From Marinobacterium ramblicola (GTDB lineage: Bacteria > Pseudomonadota > Gammaproteobacteria > Pseudomonadales > Balneatricaceae): 64,000 nt of DNA. Location of the stretch: positions 62,001 through 126,000 of the forward strand of contig NZ_JAHREP010000006.1 of NCBI RefSeq assembly GCF_019084545.1. The letters run 5' to 3'. The position numbers and the translations under genes were made by a program. Below the pieces are notes generated by a model that saw only the letters and a program-made list of their open reading frames with translations, had not been told where the DNA came from and did not search any database. Below, one piece after another: positions 46,321-56,862 of this stretch (position 1 is the first letter of the stretch; the number at the start of each line of letters is the position of its first letter).

Positions 46321-46428
46321 GGTCGAAAGGGGTATTGCTTTCCGGGACACGCGGTGAATACTTCCCTGTACGCTCGGCGCCGACATCCGTGTCGGCGACG
46401 GTCCCAAAAAGCACTACCCCTTCCGACC
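46321..46428 (-). repeat. Intergenic structured repeat, family 1, copy C (inverted)
   Basis: The 62-base core (46344-46405) is in the opposite orientation to copies A and B and matches copy A at 57 positions. The arms begin GGTCGAAAGGGGTATTGC and end TACCCCTTCCGACC. They pair with each other with a few mismatches but are unlike the other copies' arms. The element lies between the convergent ends of xylR and the lactonase gene and could serve as a terminator for both. Confidence 0.85.
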
Positions 46429-46475
46429 TTGGCAGGTTCGTTGCCATATTCCGGCCTGGCCCTTGGCAAGCATAT

Positions 46476-47354
46476 CTAGAGAAACACCCTCGGCTCCGCC
46501 CGCCCGCTGACTTCGGTGCCGATGACGAAGGTACACCCAGCCTTCGGTTGGTCACTCAGTTCCTCGGCCGACATCCCCTCCCTGGCCGAGGTCGCGAACA
46601 GCCGGCTGAAGTCGGCACCGCCGAAGGCGGGGCAGCTGATCTGCTCGGTCGGGAAGGCGATCGCCGTCACGAATTGGCCATCGGGGTCATAACAGGCGAT
46701 ACGCGAGGCGCCCCACTGCGCGTTCCACAGCCGCCCCTCGCTGTCGACCACGGCACCATCCGGGTTTACCCCTTCACGTCTGCAGTCGATAAACAGCTCC
46801 GGCTCGCCCGCGGGCCAGCCGCTCTCCCCATCCAGTTCTACACGCCAGATCGCCCCCTTTGCCGTATCGGCAAAGTAACCGTATCTCCCCTCCGGTGAGA
46901 AGCAGATCGCATTGGGGATGGTCAGTGGCGCGATCAGTCGGCGCAGTTCGCCTCGATAGTAGCGATAGATCGCACCGGCGTTGGGCTCTGCTGCCTTGCC
47001 CATGGTGCCGATCCAGAAGCCGCCCCGGGGGTCGGCGCGACCGTCGTTTGAGCGGGTTACCGGATTGTCGGCCTCGAGCGGGCAGACCGGTTCGCGTGCG
47101 CCGGTGTCGATGTCGAAGCGGTAAAGGCCGCTCTCGCTTGCGATCAGCAAAGTGTCACGATCGATCCAACCGGCCGCCGACACATGCTCGTCGAAGTGCC
47201 ACTGATCGGCCACCCCCTCGTCGTTGAGGGTCATCAGAGTGTTGCCGAGAATATCGAACCAGAACAGCTGCTGCCGTTCCGGGTGCCAAAGCGCCCCCTC
47301 GCCTAAGGTGCAGGGCCGCTCGTCGTAGGTTTTCACACCTGTCTCTTTCACCAT
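46476..47354 (-). CDS. SMP-30/gluconolactonase-type sugar lactonase
   Basis: This 292-residue six-bladed propeller hydrolyses aldonolactones to sugar acids. The metal-binding residues are seen in TLGEGALWHP (Glu), TIPNAICFSPEG (Asn) and EGVNPDGAVVDSEGRLW (Asp). It ends the oxidative sugar operon, with its start overlapping the end of the aldolase gene by seven bases. In this setting it should open the lactone formed by the sugar 1-dehydrogenase. Arabinono-, galactono- and xylonolactone are all possible. Confidence 0.88.
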   Translation of the reverse strand: MVKETGVKTYDERPCTLGEGALWHPERQQLFWFDILGNTLMTLNDEGVADQWHFDEHVSAAGWIDRDTLLIASESGLYRFDIDTGAREPVCPLEADNPVTRSNDGRADPRGGFWIGTMGKAAEPNAGAIYRYYRGELRRLIAPLTIPNAICFSPEGRYGYFADTAKGAIWRVELDGESGWPAGEPELFIDCRREGVNPDGAVVDSEGRLWNAQWGASRIACYDPDGQFVTAIAFPTEQISCPAFGGADFSRLFATSAREGMSAEELSDQPKAGCTFVIGTEVSGRAEPRVFL

Positions 47355-47959
47355 GTTGTCAGCTCCCGGTCATAGGTGGCCACCATCCGCGCGGCATCCG
47401 CTGCCACCTCCGCCACCGATTTACCCGGCCGATAGAGCGCCGAGCCGATACCGAAGCCGTTGGCGCCGGCGGCCAACCACTGGCCGAAGTTGCCGTCATC
47501 CACGCCGCCGACCATCAGCACCTGCGCATCGGGCGGCAGCACGGCGCGGATCGCCTTCAATCCATCCAGCCCCATCATACAGGCAGGGAACACCTTCAGC
47601 GCCTTGGCCCCGGCGGCCAGGGCGGCGAAGCACTCGGTCGGCGACAGCACGCCGGGGTAGGCATCCAGTCCCAGTCGGACGCTCTCCCGCATCACCTCAG
47701 GGTTGAAGTTGGGCGCGACGATGAAGCCTCCGCCGGCATCGGCCACGGCGCGTACGTCGCCGCTACCGAGAACGGTACCCGCGCCGATCTCGGCATCCGC
47801 GCCGAAGCTGCGGGCCATGCCGGCGATACTGCGCAGCGGGTCCGGCGAGTTCAGCGGCACCTCGATGCGGGTGATGCCTGCCTCGATCAGCGCGGCGGTG
47901 ACCGCTTCGGCCTCCTCGGGGCGGATCCCCCTGAGGATGGCGATCAGGTTGCGACTCAT
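47348..47959 (-). CDS. dgoA: 2-dehydro-3-deoxy-6-phosphogalactonate aldolase
   Basis: The 203-residue KDPG-aldolase-family protein starts at ATG 47959 with AGGAGA upstream. It reads MSRNLIAILRGIRPEEAEAV, then ITRIEVPLNSPDPLRSI with the catalytic glutamate, and AKALKVFPA with the Schiff-base lysine. ILRGI and IEVPLNSPDP favour DgoA over Eda. It cleaves the product of DgoK into pyruvate and glyceraldehyde 3-phosphate. It overlaps the dgoK stop by four bases. Confidence 0.93.
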   Translation of the reverse strand: MSRNLIAILRGIRPEEAEAVTAALIEAGITRIEVPLNSPDPLRSIAGMARSFGADAEIGAGTVLGSGDVRAVADAGGGFIVAPNFNPEVMRESVRLGLDAYPGVLSPTECFAALAAGAKALKVFPACMMGLDGLKAIRAVLPPDAQVLMVGGVDDGNFGQWLAAGANGFGIGSALYRPGKSVAEVAADAARMVATYDRELTTW

Positions 47960-48891
47960 CGGGTTGTCTCCTGTGATTCGGCAGATATCAGGGTGAACAC
48001 CTGTGTCAATCCGTCCAGGGTGGTGCGTTGCGTATTCAGGGCCTGCACCTCGATATCCTGCGCGCGCAACGCCTCCAGATAGAGCGCCGGCAGACCGATA
48101 TTGCCGACCAGGGTGACTTTTCGGCCCTGCCACAAGCTGCGTGCTGCCGCCAGTTCGGCGCCGATCAGCAGGCCGGAGAGGCGGGCACGGGCCGTTGCCG
48201 GCGCCTGGCCGTGCAGCAGACCCTGCGCCCGCAGGCCGAACAGCTCGGCCCATACCTGTTCCGGGTGGCCGAGTGCCTGCCGTGTGGCTTCGACGAAAAC
48301 GTTACTGTCCCAGCCATCGCCTGTATCGGTATCGGCATGCAGGCTGTGACGCAGTACCGAGGATTGCGACAGCAGCGCATAGAGTTCGCCGGTCATGAAG
48401 GTGCGAAACGCGATCACCCGCCCCTCCTGCAGCTCGGCCCATTTGCAGTGGGTGCCGGGCAGGCAGACCAGGCCCCGGTAACCGGGTTGTGCGGCCAACA
48501 CGCCGGCCAGTTGGGTCTCCTCGCCACGCATCACGTCGGCCGGAGAGGCCTGGCTGAGCCCCGGCACGATCAATACTCGCAGCCTCGGATCGGTCACCGG
48601 CGCTTCGATCAGCCGCTCGACAGAAAGTGGCCTACAGGGCACTGCACTGTAAGGTGCGTCGATCCAGCCCTGACGTGCCCCAGCCATACCGCAGGCGATA
48701 ACCGTTGTTCTTTTCTCGGTCGTCAGCCAGGGTTCCACCAACTCCAGTAATGCCGGTTCAAACTGCTCCGGAGCCAATCCTGCCGCGCCCTGGGCCGAAT
48801 CGGCCCGTTGCAGCACGCTGCCGTCACGTGAACAGGCCCAGGCGCGAAGACGGGTGCTGCCCCAATCCACGGCGATCCAATCGAGATTCAA
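47956..48891 (-). CDS. dgoK: 2-dehydro-3-deoxygalactonokinase
   Basis: This 311-residue kinase phosphorylates 2-keto-3-deoxygalactonate. The start appears to be TTG at 48891, eight bases into the end of the previous gene; the ATG at 48899 is followed at once by a stop. The N-terminus LNLDWIAVDWGSTRLRAW and the motifs VMRGEETQLAGV, CLPGTHCKWAELQ and FMTGELYALL match DgoK. Its presence shows that at least one hexose acid branch runs through this operon. Confidence 0.92.
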   Translation of the reverse strand: MNLDWIAVDWGSTRLRAWACSRDGSVLQRADSAQGAAGLAPEQFEPALLELVEPWLTTEKRTTVIACGMAGARQGWIDAPYSAVPCRPLSVERLIEAPVTDPRLRVLIVPGLSQASPADVMRGEETQLAGVLAAQPGYRGLVCLPGTHCKWAELQEGRVIAFRTFMTGELYALLSQSSVLRHSLHADTDTGDGWDSNVFVEATRQALGHPEQVWAELFGLRAQGLLHGQAPATARARLSGLLIGAELAAARSLWQGRKVTLVGNIGLPALYLEALRAQDIEVQALNTQRTTLDGLTQVFTLISAESQETTR

Positions 48892-48898
48892 GACAGCA

Positions 48899-50413
48899 TC
48901 ACCCGAGCGTCTGCAGGTCAGCGGGCAACAGCTCCACCGGCAGGTTCTGATAGCAGACCGGGCGCAGGAAACGGCGGATCGCCATGCTGCCCACCGAGGT
49001 GGCGCCGAAGTTGGTGGAGGCGGGATAAGGGCCACCATGCACCATCGCGTCGCACACCTCGACCCCGGTGGGGAAGCCGTTGGCCAGCACCCGCCCCGCC
49101 TTACGCTCCAGTATCGGCATCAGTCGCCGCGCTTGGGGGATGTCCTGTGCATCCAGTTGCAGCGTGCAGGTCAACTGTCCCTCGAGCGCGCCGGCCACCT
49201 GCAGCATTTCGTCCAGGTCGGCCACCTTGACCACCAGCCCCAGCGGGCCGAACACCTCTTCGCTCAGGGTGGCGTCACGCAACCAGGCCGCCCCGGTGGT
49301 GACAAACAGATAGGGGGTAGCGTCACGGTTGTCGCAGGGGCTACCCACTCGCTGCTGTACATTGGCCGAGTCCTGCAGATGACCGACACCTTCGCGATAG
49401 GCCTGGGCGATGCCATCGGTCAGCATGGTCTGGGCGCCGACCTCGGCCAAGGCTCCGGTTGCCGCCTCGATAAAGGCGTCGGCCTCATCGCTGTCGATCA
49501 GGACCGCCACCCCCGGATTGGTACAGAACTGTCCCGCCCCCATGGTCAGCGAAGCGGCCCAACCCTGGGCAAGTTCGCCACCGCGCCGAACCAATGCCGT
49601 CGGCATCAGGAACATCGGGTTGACCGAGCCCAGCTCGCCGAAGAACGGGATCGGTTCCGGACGCTGTGTACAGAGGTCGAACAGGGCGCGACCGCCGGTC
49701 AGGCCACCGGTAAAACCGACCGCCTTCACCAAGGGATGCTGCACCAGCGCCTGGCCCGCATCGCGGTTACCGCTCTGGATGAAGGAGAACACGCCAGGAT
49801 GAAGTTCAAGCGCGCGGCGAGCGGCATCGATCGCCTGCGCCACCAACTCACCGGTACCGGCGTGGGCGGCATGACCCTTGACGATCACCGGGCACCCGGC
49901 GGCCAGCGCCGAGGCGGTGTCGCCACCGGCCACGGAGAACGCCAACGGGAAGTTGGAGGCGCCGAACACCGCCACCGGCCCCACCGGGCGTTGCATCAGG
50001 CGCAGGTCGGGACGCGGCAGCGGTTGCCGCTCCGGCAGTGCGGCGTCGTGCTGCCGATCCAGGTAGTCACCGGCCTCGATATGGCGGGCAAACATCCGCA
50101 GTTGACCGACGGTGCGACCCCGCTCGCCGATCAGTCGCGCCTGCGGCAGACCGGTCTCCTGACAACCGATCTCGGTGATCGCATCGCCGCGAGCGTCGAT
50201 CTCGTCGGCGATCCGATCCAGAAACGCGGCCCGTTGCGCCCGAGTTGTATAACTGAAGGTGGCAAAGGCGGCTTCGGCTGCCCGTGCCGCCTGCTCCACC
50301 TCCGCCGGCGTGCCCACGGCGAAGCTGCGTACCGGCCCGGAAGCCGGTATCAGATCGAATGTCTCGCTACCGCCCAACCAGTGACCGGCGATCAGATGTT
50401 GGCCTGTCAACAT
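48899..50413 (-). CDS. Alpha-ketoglutaric semialdehyde dehydrogenase-type aldehyde dehydrogenase
   Basis: The 504-residue NAD(P)-dependent aldehyde dehydrogenase starts at ATG 50413 with AGGAG seven bases upstream. FGASNFPLAFSVAGGDTASA (about residue 145), GFTGGLTGGRAL, the catalytic glutamate in FFGELGSVNP and the cysteine in GAGQFCTNPG are typical of the subfamily that oxidises 2-oxoglutarate semialdehyde. That is the final step of the Weimberg and oxidative L-arabinose pathways. It sits between the dehydratase and dgoK genes. Confidence 0.9.
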   Translation of the reverse strand: MLTGQHLIAGHWLGGSETFDLIPASGPVRSFAVGTPAEVEQAARAAEAAFATFSYTTRAQRAAFLDRIADEIDARGDAITEIGCQETGLPQARLIGERGRTVGQLRMFARHIEAGDYLDRQHDAALPERQPLPRPDLRLMQRPVGPVAVFGASNFPLAFSVAGGDTASALAAGCPVIVKGHAAHAGTGELVAQAIDAARRALELHPGVFSFIQSGNRDAGQALVQHPLVKAVGFTGGLTGGRALFDLCTQRPEPIPFFGELGSVNPMFLMPTALVRRGGELAQGWAASLTMGAGQFCTNPGVAVLIDSDEADAFIEAATGALAEVGAQTMLTDGIAQAYREGVGHLQDSANVQQRVGSPCDNRDATPYLFVTTGAAWLRDATLSEEVFGPLGLVVKVADLDEMLQVAGALEGQLTCTLQLDAQDIPQARRLMPILERKAGRVLANGFPTGVEVCDAMVHGGPYPASTNFGATSVGSMAIRRFLRPVCYQNLPVELLPADLQTLG

Positions 50414-50438
50414 TGTCTTACTCCTGCAATCGTGAAAT

Positions 50439-52184
50439 TCAGTGGCTGTCCCGCGGCACCGGTGCCCCCCGGCAGCCGCGCAGGAAGTCGAAGTCGGCCC
50501 CGGTGTCGGCGCCCTGTACATGATCGAAAAAAAGTTTGGCGTAGCCGCTTTCCGGCGCCTTGACCGGCGACTGCCAATCCGCCAGCCGGGCCGCGAGCTC
50601 TTCGTCGGAGATATCCAGATGCAGGCGGCGGTTGGCCACGTCCAGTTCGATGAAGTCACCGTTGCGCACCACCGCCAACGGTCCACCGGCGGCGGCCTCC
50701 GGCGTGGTGTGCAGCACCACGGTGCCATAGGCAGTGCCGGACATGCGGGCATCGGAGATACGCACCATGTCGGTGATCCCCTTGCGCAGCACCTTCGGCG
50801 GCAACCCCATGTTGCCCACCTCGGCCATGCCGGGGTACCCCTTGGGCCCGCAGTTTTTCATCACCAGGATGCAGGTTTCGTCCACATCCAGCGCTTCGTC
50901 GTTGATCCGCGCCTTGTAGTCGTCGATATCCTCGAACACCACAGCGCGGCCGCGATGCTGCAGCAGTTCAGGCGTTGCCGCGGAAGGTTTAAGCACCGCG
51001 CCACCCGGCGCCAGATTGCCCCGCAGCACCACGATGCCTCCGCTGGCGGTCAGCGCCTTGTCCACCGGGCGGATCACATCCTCGTTCCAGTTGCGCACCT
51101 CCTTCACCTCGTCCCAGATCGCGCCGCCGGAGACGGTCAGCGCCTGCTTGTGCAGCCGACCTCCCTCGCCCAGCATCTTGATCACCACCGGCAGGCCACC
51201 GGCGTAGAAGAACTCCTCCATCAGGTACTTGCCGGAGGGCATCAGGTTGACGATGGTGGGGATCTCGCGGCCGAGGCGATCCCAGTCGTCCAGCGTCAGG
51301 TCGACGCCGACTCGCCCGGCGATCGCCAGCAGGTGGATCACCGCGTTGGTAGATCCGCCGATGGCACCGTTGACGCGGATCGCGTTCTCAAATGCCTCGC
51401 GGGTGAGGATATCGGAGGGCTTGAGATCATCCTTGACCATCTGCACGATCCGCCGCCCCGACAGGTGCGCCATCACACGACGGCGGCTGTCCACCGCCGG
51501 GATGGCGGCGTTGCCGGAGAGCGCCATGCCCAGCGCCTCGGCCATACTGGCCATGGTGCTGGCGGTGCCCATGGTGTTGCAGCTGCCGGGCGAGCGCGAC
51601 ATCGCCTGTTCCGCTTCGAGGAAGTCCTCGGTGCTCATCTTGCCCGCCTTGATATCCTCCGACATCTGCCAGAGCGCGGTGCCGGAGCCGACCCGCTCGC
51701 CGCGGAACCAGCCGTTGAGCATCGGCCCGCCGGAGACGACGATGGCGGGGATATTGGTGCTGCAGGCGCCCATCAGCAGCGCCGGGGTGGTCTTGTCGCA
51801 ACCGGCCAGCAGAACCACGCCATCCAGCGGGTTGGCGCGCAGCGCCTCCTCCACATCCATCGCCGCCATATTGCGATACATCATGGCGGTGGGACGCAGC
51901 GAACTCTCACCCGCTGAAAAAACCGGGAACTCCAGCGGCAGGCCACCGGCCTCGTAGATACCGTGGGCCACCCGTTCCGCCAGATCGCGCAGGTGCGCGT
52001 TGCACGGTGTCAGTTGCGACCAGGTGTTGCAGATACCGATCACCGGCCGACCGTCGAACAGGTCCGCCGGCAGCCCCTGGTTCTTCATCCAGCTGCGGTG
52101 GTAGATATGGTCGCGGCTGGTGCCGCCGAACCACTCCTGCGACCGCAGTTTGCGCGGCCATTTCGCGGGTGTGAACTCGCTCAT
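50439..52184 (-). CDS. Sugar-acid dehydratase of the IlvD/EDD family (arabonate/xylonate/galactonate type)
   Basis: This 581-residue protein starts at ATG 52184 with GGAGG six bases upstream. The three iron-sulfur-ligand cysteines are in WSQLTPCNAHL, LLAGCDKTTPA and SPGSCNTMGTAS. The opening SQEWFGGTSRDHIYHRSWMK is characteristic of the pentonate/hexonate dehydratase branch rather than of IlvD itself. It converts an aldonate to its 2-keto-3-deoxy form. The exact sugar cannot be set by sequence alone; the operon suggests L-arabonate, and perhaps D-galactonate and D-xylonate. Its start overlaps the previous stop by four bases. Confidence 0.9.
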   Translation of the reverse strand: MSEFTPAKWPRKLRSQEWFGGTSRDHIYHRSWMKNQGLPADLFDGRPVIGICNTWSQLTPCNAHLRDLAERVAHGIYEAGGLPLEFPVFSAGESSLRPTAMMYRNMAAMDVEEALRANPLDGVVLLAGCDKTTPALLMGACSTNIPAIVVSGGPMLNGWFRGERVGSGTALWQMSEDIKAGKMSTEDFLEAEQAMSRSPGSCNTMGTASTMASMAEALGMALSGNAAIPAVDSRRRVMAHLSGRRIVQMVKDDLKPSDILTREAFENAIRVNGAIGGSTNAVIHLLAIAGRVGVDLTLDDWDRLGREIPTIVNLMPSGKYLMEEFFYAGGLPVVIKMLGEGGRLHKQALTVSGGAIWDEVKEVRNWNEDVIRPVDKALTASGGIVVLRGNLAPGGAVLKPSAATPELLQHRGRAVVFEDIDDYKARINDEALDVDETCILVMKNCGPKGYPGMAEVGNMGLPPKVLRKGITDMVRISDARMSGTAYGTVVLHTTPEAAAGGPLAVVRNGDFIELDVANRRLHLDISDEELAARLADWQSPVKAPESGYAKLFFDHVQGADTGADFDFLRGCRGAPVPRDSH

Positions 52185-52960
52185 ACCCAGCCTCCATCGA
52201 CAATGAAATTCTGCGCCGTGCACATGGCCGAAGCGTCGGATGCCAGGAACAGTGCCATCTGCGCGATATGCTCCGGCAACAGCGGTCCCTGCAGGCACTG
52301 GCTGCGCTTGATCAGTTCGCGGGCCTTGTCGTCGACCCAGAGCTTGAGTTGCTTATCGGTCATCACCCAGCCCGGCACCAGGGTATTGACGCGGATGGCG
52401 TCACCGCCGAGATCCCGCGCCAGACCGCGGGTCATGCCGTGCACCGCGGCCTTGCTCGCGGCATAGACCGGGTAGCCGGGCGCCGCCATCATCCAGCCCA
52501 CCGAACCGAAGTTGACGATCGAGCCCCGCCCGGCCTTGCGCATCATCGGCACCACCGCCTGGGCGGCGAACATCTGGTGCTTTAGGTTGACGCCGATCAG
52601 TTCATCGAAACGCTCGTAGCTGATCTCCTCCAGCGCGTGACGTACATCGTTGGCAGCGTTGTTGATCAGCACGGTAATAGGCCCCTGGCGATCGGCGATC
52701 TCGTGAATGGTGCTCTGATAGCCGCTCAGTTCGGTGATATCGCAGGGACGGAACAGTGTTTGATATCCATCGGCATTGAGCCTGGCCTCGAGCGCCCGAC
52801 CCGCCTCGCTATCGATATCGACGAAGGCGGTACGCGCGCCCTGACGGGCAAAGCTCTCGACCAGCGACTGGCCGATACCGGTGGCACCGCCGGAGATCAG
52901 CACCGAGCGCCCCTCCAGATCGGGATAGATCGCCTTGAGTTCGGCAGCTCTGTTGCTCAT
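52181..52960 (-). CDS. Short-chain sugar 1-dehydrogenase
   Basis: The 259-residue SDR has the cofactor loop ISGGATGIGQSLVE (about residue 22), NNAAND and the catalytic YAASK motif in GYPVYAASKAAVHGM (about residue 161). Acidic Asp in AFVDIDSEAG suggests a preference for NAD. SDRs of this kind oxidise D-xylose, L-arabinose or D-galactose to lactones. The adjacent lactonase, dehydratase and semialdehyde dehydrogenase fit. It overlaps its neighbours by four bases on both sides. Confidence 0.88.
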   Translation of the reverse strand: MSNRAAELKAIYPDLEGRSVLISGGATGIGQSLVESFARQGARTAFVDIDSEAGRALEARLNADGYQTLFRPCDITELSGYQSTIHEIADRQGPITVLINNAANDVRHALEEISYERFDELIGVNLKHQMFAAQAVVPMMRKAGRGSIVNFGSVGWMMAAPGYPVYAASKAAVHGMTRGLARDLGGDAIRVNTLVPGWVMTDKQLKLWVDDKARELIKRSQCLQGPLLPEHIAQMALFLASDASAMCTAQNFIVDGGWV

Positions 52961-53928
52961 AACGGCGTTACCTCCAGGTTGTATGCGTTGTCCCGCGCCA
53001 CCGGGTTGCGCAGCGCAAGACCCAGTTGCGGGGCGTCGATCTCGAGGATGTCGCCCTGTTCGACCCGCACCCCGTCAGCGAACGACAGCGTGGCGGTGCC
53101 GAACATATGCACGTGCAGATCGCCGGGCTCGCGGAACAGCGCGTATTTGAAGTGGTGATACTCCAGGTTGGTGATGGTGTGGGACATGTTCTCCTCGCCG
53201 GAGAGGAACGGCTTCTGCCAGATCACCTCGCCGCTGCGCAGAATGCGCGAGCTACCCCTGATATCGCACGGCAGTTCGCCGACCAGCAGCTCCGGCCCGA
53301 ACGACGCCGGGCGCAGCTTGGAGTGGGCCAGATAGAGGTAGTTGATCCGCTCGGTGACGTGATCGGAGAACTCGTTGGCAAGCGCAAAGCCGAGACGGAA
53401 CGGCGTGCCCTCGGCGCCAATCAGGTAGACACCGGCGATCTCCGGCTCCTCGCTGCCATCCAGCGCAAACTCGGGCGACACCAGCGCATCACCCGGCGGC
53501 ACGGCGGCAACGCCGGTGCCCTTGTAGAACCACTCCGGCTGTACGCCGCGCTCGCCGGGGCCGGGCTTGCCGCCCTCGAGCCCCATGCGGAACATCTTCA
53601 TCGAGTCGGTCAGCCCCTCCATGTCGCCGGCGCTGTGCATCGCATCGCGGGCGGAGGCGGAGCCGAGGTGGGTCAGGCCGGTACCGGTCAGAAACATATG
53701 CGCGGGGTCCGGATGACGCACCGGGCAGTCCAGCCGTGCGTCAGCGGCCAGCGCCGGCAGATCCACCGTCTCGCCGAAGCCCAGCCGCGCCACGGTATCG
53801 GCCAGACTCAGGCCTTGACCTATCGCCCGCAGCGCCAGTTCATAGCTGCTGCTCACACCACGAACCATCCGTGCCTGCTCGCCTTCGCGCCAGATGACAC
53901 CACCGCTCTTGAGCTGGGAAAGATACAT
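52957..53928 (-). CDS. gguC: GguC/AraD1 family protein, likely 2-keto-3-deoxypentonate dehydratase
   Basis: The 323-residue protein of the fumarylacetoacetate hydrolase (FAH) superfamily begins at ATG 53928. FLTGTGLTHLGSASARDAMH, GVQPEWFYKGTG, AGVYLIGAEGTPFRLGFAL and ANEFSDHV match the GguC/AraD1 family. GguC is encoded with GguAB in rhizobia, and FAH-fold relatives remove water from 2-keto-3-deoxypentonates to give 2-oxoglutarate semialdehyde. The neighbouring dehydratase and semialdehyde dehydrogenase genes fit this step. The activity is inferred. Confidence 0.85.
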   Translation of the reverse strand: MYLSQLKSGGVIWREGEQARMVRGVSSSYELALRAIGQGLSLADTVARLGFGETVDLPALAADARLDCPVRHPDPAHMFLTGTGLTHLGSASARDAMHSAGDMEGLTDSMKMFRMGLEGGKPGPGERGVQPEWFYKGTGVAAVPPGDALVSPEFALDGSEEPEIAGVYLIGAEGTPFRLGFALANEFSDHVTERINYLYLAHSKLRPASFGPELLVGELPCDIRGSSRILRSGEVIWQKPFLSGEENMSHTITNLEYHHFKYALFREPGDLHVHMFGTATLSFADGVRVEQGDILEIDAPQLGLALRNPVARDNAYNLEVTPL

Positions 53929-53941
53929 GACTACGCCCCCT

Positions 53942-55156
53942 TCAGCGTTGCTTGGTCTTGTTGTAGACATCGAAGATCACGGCGGCGAGCAGCACCAGGC
54001 CCTTGATCACCTGCTGCCAGTCGATGCCGATACCGAGGATCGACATGCCGTTGTTCATCACCCCCATGATCAGGGCGCCGACCACGGCACCTATCACCTT
54101 GCCGACACCGCCGGACATGGACGCACCGCCGATGAACACCGCTGCGATCACGTCGAGCTCGAACGCGAAACCCGCCTTCGGCGTCGCCGTGTTCAGGCGC
54201 GCGGCGAAGATCAACCCGGCCAGTGCCGCCAGCATCCCCATGTTGGCGAAGGTCAGGAAGGTCAGTCGTTCGGTGTTGATGCCGGAGAGCTTGGCCGCCT
54301 TCTCGTTGCCGCCGAGCGCATAGATACGGCGGCCGATGGTGCTCTTGTTGGTCAGGAAGGTGTAGACCGCGATCAGCACCGCCATGGTGATCAACACATT
54401 GGGCAGGCCGCGGTAGGTCGACAGCAGGTAGGCGATATAGATGATCGCGCCCGCCACCAGAGCGTTCTTGACGACAAAGAAGGCAAAGGGTTCGTCGTCG
54501 ATACCGAAGCGTAGCGAGCGGGCGCGGGAGCGAGCCGCCAGCAGCACGATGGCACTGGCCGCGAGCACGCCGAGCAGGGTGGCGGTGATGTTGGGGCGCT
54601 CGTCGCTGAACAAGTCGGGCACGAAGCCGGTGCTCAGCAACTGGAAACCGTCCGGGAAGGGTCCGACCGACTGTCCCTCCAGCAGCGCCAGGGTCAGGCC
54701 GCGGAACACCAGCATCCCGGCCAGAGTGACGATGAACGAGGGTATCTTCCAGTAGGCCACCCAGTAGCCTTGAGCGGCGCCGATCAACAGGCCGCAGATC
54801 AGGCACAGCGGCACCACCAGCCACGGCGACATATGCCAGTTCACCATCATCACCGCCGCCAGCGCGCCGATAAAGCCCACCACCGAGCCCACCGACAGAT
54901 CGATATGCCCGGCAACGATCACCAGCAGCATGCCGATCGCCATGATGATGATGTAGCTGTTCTGCAGGAACAGGTTGGTCAGGTTGACCGGCCGCATCAG
55001 CGTGCCGTCGGTCAGCACCTGGAACAGCAGCATGATCACGACCAGAGCCGCCAGCATGCCGTACTCGCGCAGATGGCCGGACAGGTAGGATTTGATCGAC
55101 GGCCCGGTCGGCTGCTCGTCGGTCTGGGCTTCGATGGAGGTTTTCGCTTGTTGCAT
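53942..55156 (-). CDS. gguB: ChvE-type multi-sugar ABC transporter permease
   Basis: This 404-residue CUT2 permease has a soluble N-terminus of about 35 residues and at least ten membrane helices. The family motif is VIVAGHIDLSVGSVVGFIGA (about residues 80-99) and the late motif is FELDVIAAVFIGGASMSGG. It is longer than RbsC because of a central cytoplasmic loop (RSRARSLRFGIDDEPFAFFV). It follows the gguA gene and precedes gguC, the same order as in Agrobacterium. Confidence 0.92.
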   Translation of the reverse strand: MQQAKTSIEAQTDEQPTGPSIKSYLSGHLREYGMLAALVVIMLLFQVLTDGTLMRPVNLTNLFLQNSYIIIMAIGMLLVIVAGHIDLSVGSVVGFIGALAAVMMVNWHMSPWLVVPLCLICGLLIGAAQGYWVAYWKIPSFIVTLAGMLVFRGLTLALLEGQSVGPFPDGFQLLSTGFVPDLFSDERPNITATLLGVLAASAIVLLAARSRARSLRFGIDDEPFAFFVVKNALVAGAIIYIAYLLSTYRGLPNVLITMAVLIAVYTFLTNKSTIGRRIYALGGNEKAAKLSGINTERLTFLTFANMGMLAALAGLIFAARLNTATPKAGFAFELDVIAAVFIGGASMSGGVGKVIGAVVGALIMGVMNNGMSILGIGIDWQQVIKGLVLLAAVIFDVYNKTKQR

Positions 55157-55184
55157 TGTTATTGTCTCCGCGCATAACTAATCG

Positions 55185-55233
55185 CCGCTCCTGCGCATCC
55201 ATGCGCCCGCGGCATACCGTACATCCTGTACAT
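55185..55233 (+). repeat. Intergenic repeat, family 2, copy 1
   Basis: This 49-base repeat begins CCGCTCCTGCGC and ends CCGTACATCCTGTACAT. It matches the copy at 56778 at 46 of 49 positions in the same orientation. It contains the small palindrome GTACA-TCC-TGTAC. It lies in the gguA-gguB gap. Confidence 0.85.
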
Positions 55234-55236
55234 AAT

Positions 55237-56760
<1,524 letters not shown>

Positions 56761-56777
56761 GGAATTCGTCCGCTTGG

Positions 56778-56826
56778 CCGCTCCAGCGCCTCCATGCGCT
56801 CGCGGCATACCGTACATCCTGTACAT
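56778..56826 (+). repeat. Intergenic repeat, family 2, copy 2
   Basis: This is the second 49-base copy, starting CCGCTCCAGCGC and differing from the first at three positions. It lies in the chvE-gguA gap. Beside it is the strong hairpin GGCCCGC-CCAG-GCGGGCC at 56831-56848. Confidence 0.85.
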
Positions 56827-56830
56827 GGAT

Positions 56831-56848
56831 GGCCCGCCCAGGCGGGCC
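56831..56848 (-). terminator. Intercistronic hairpin after chvE
   Basis: GGCCCGC and GCGGGCC form a perfect 7-bp GC stem with a 4-base loop, 14 bases after the chvE stop. There is no T-run, so it should mostly stabilise the upstream mRNA end. Confidence 0.65.
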
Positions 56849-56862
56849 CGCTACTGGATCGG

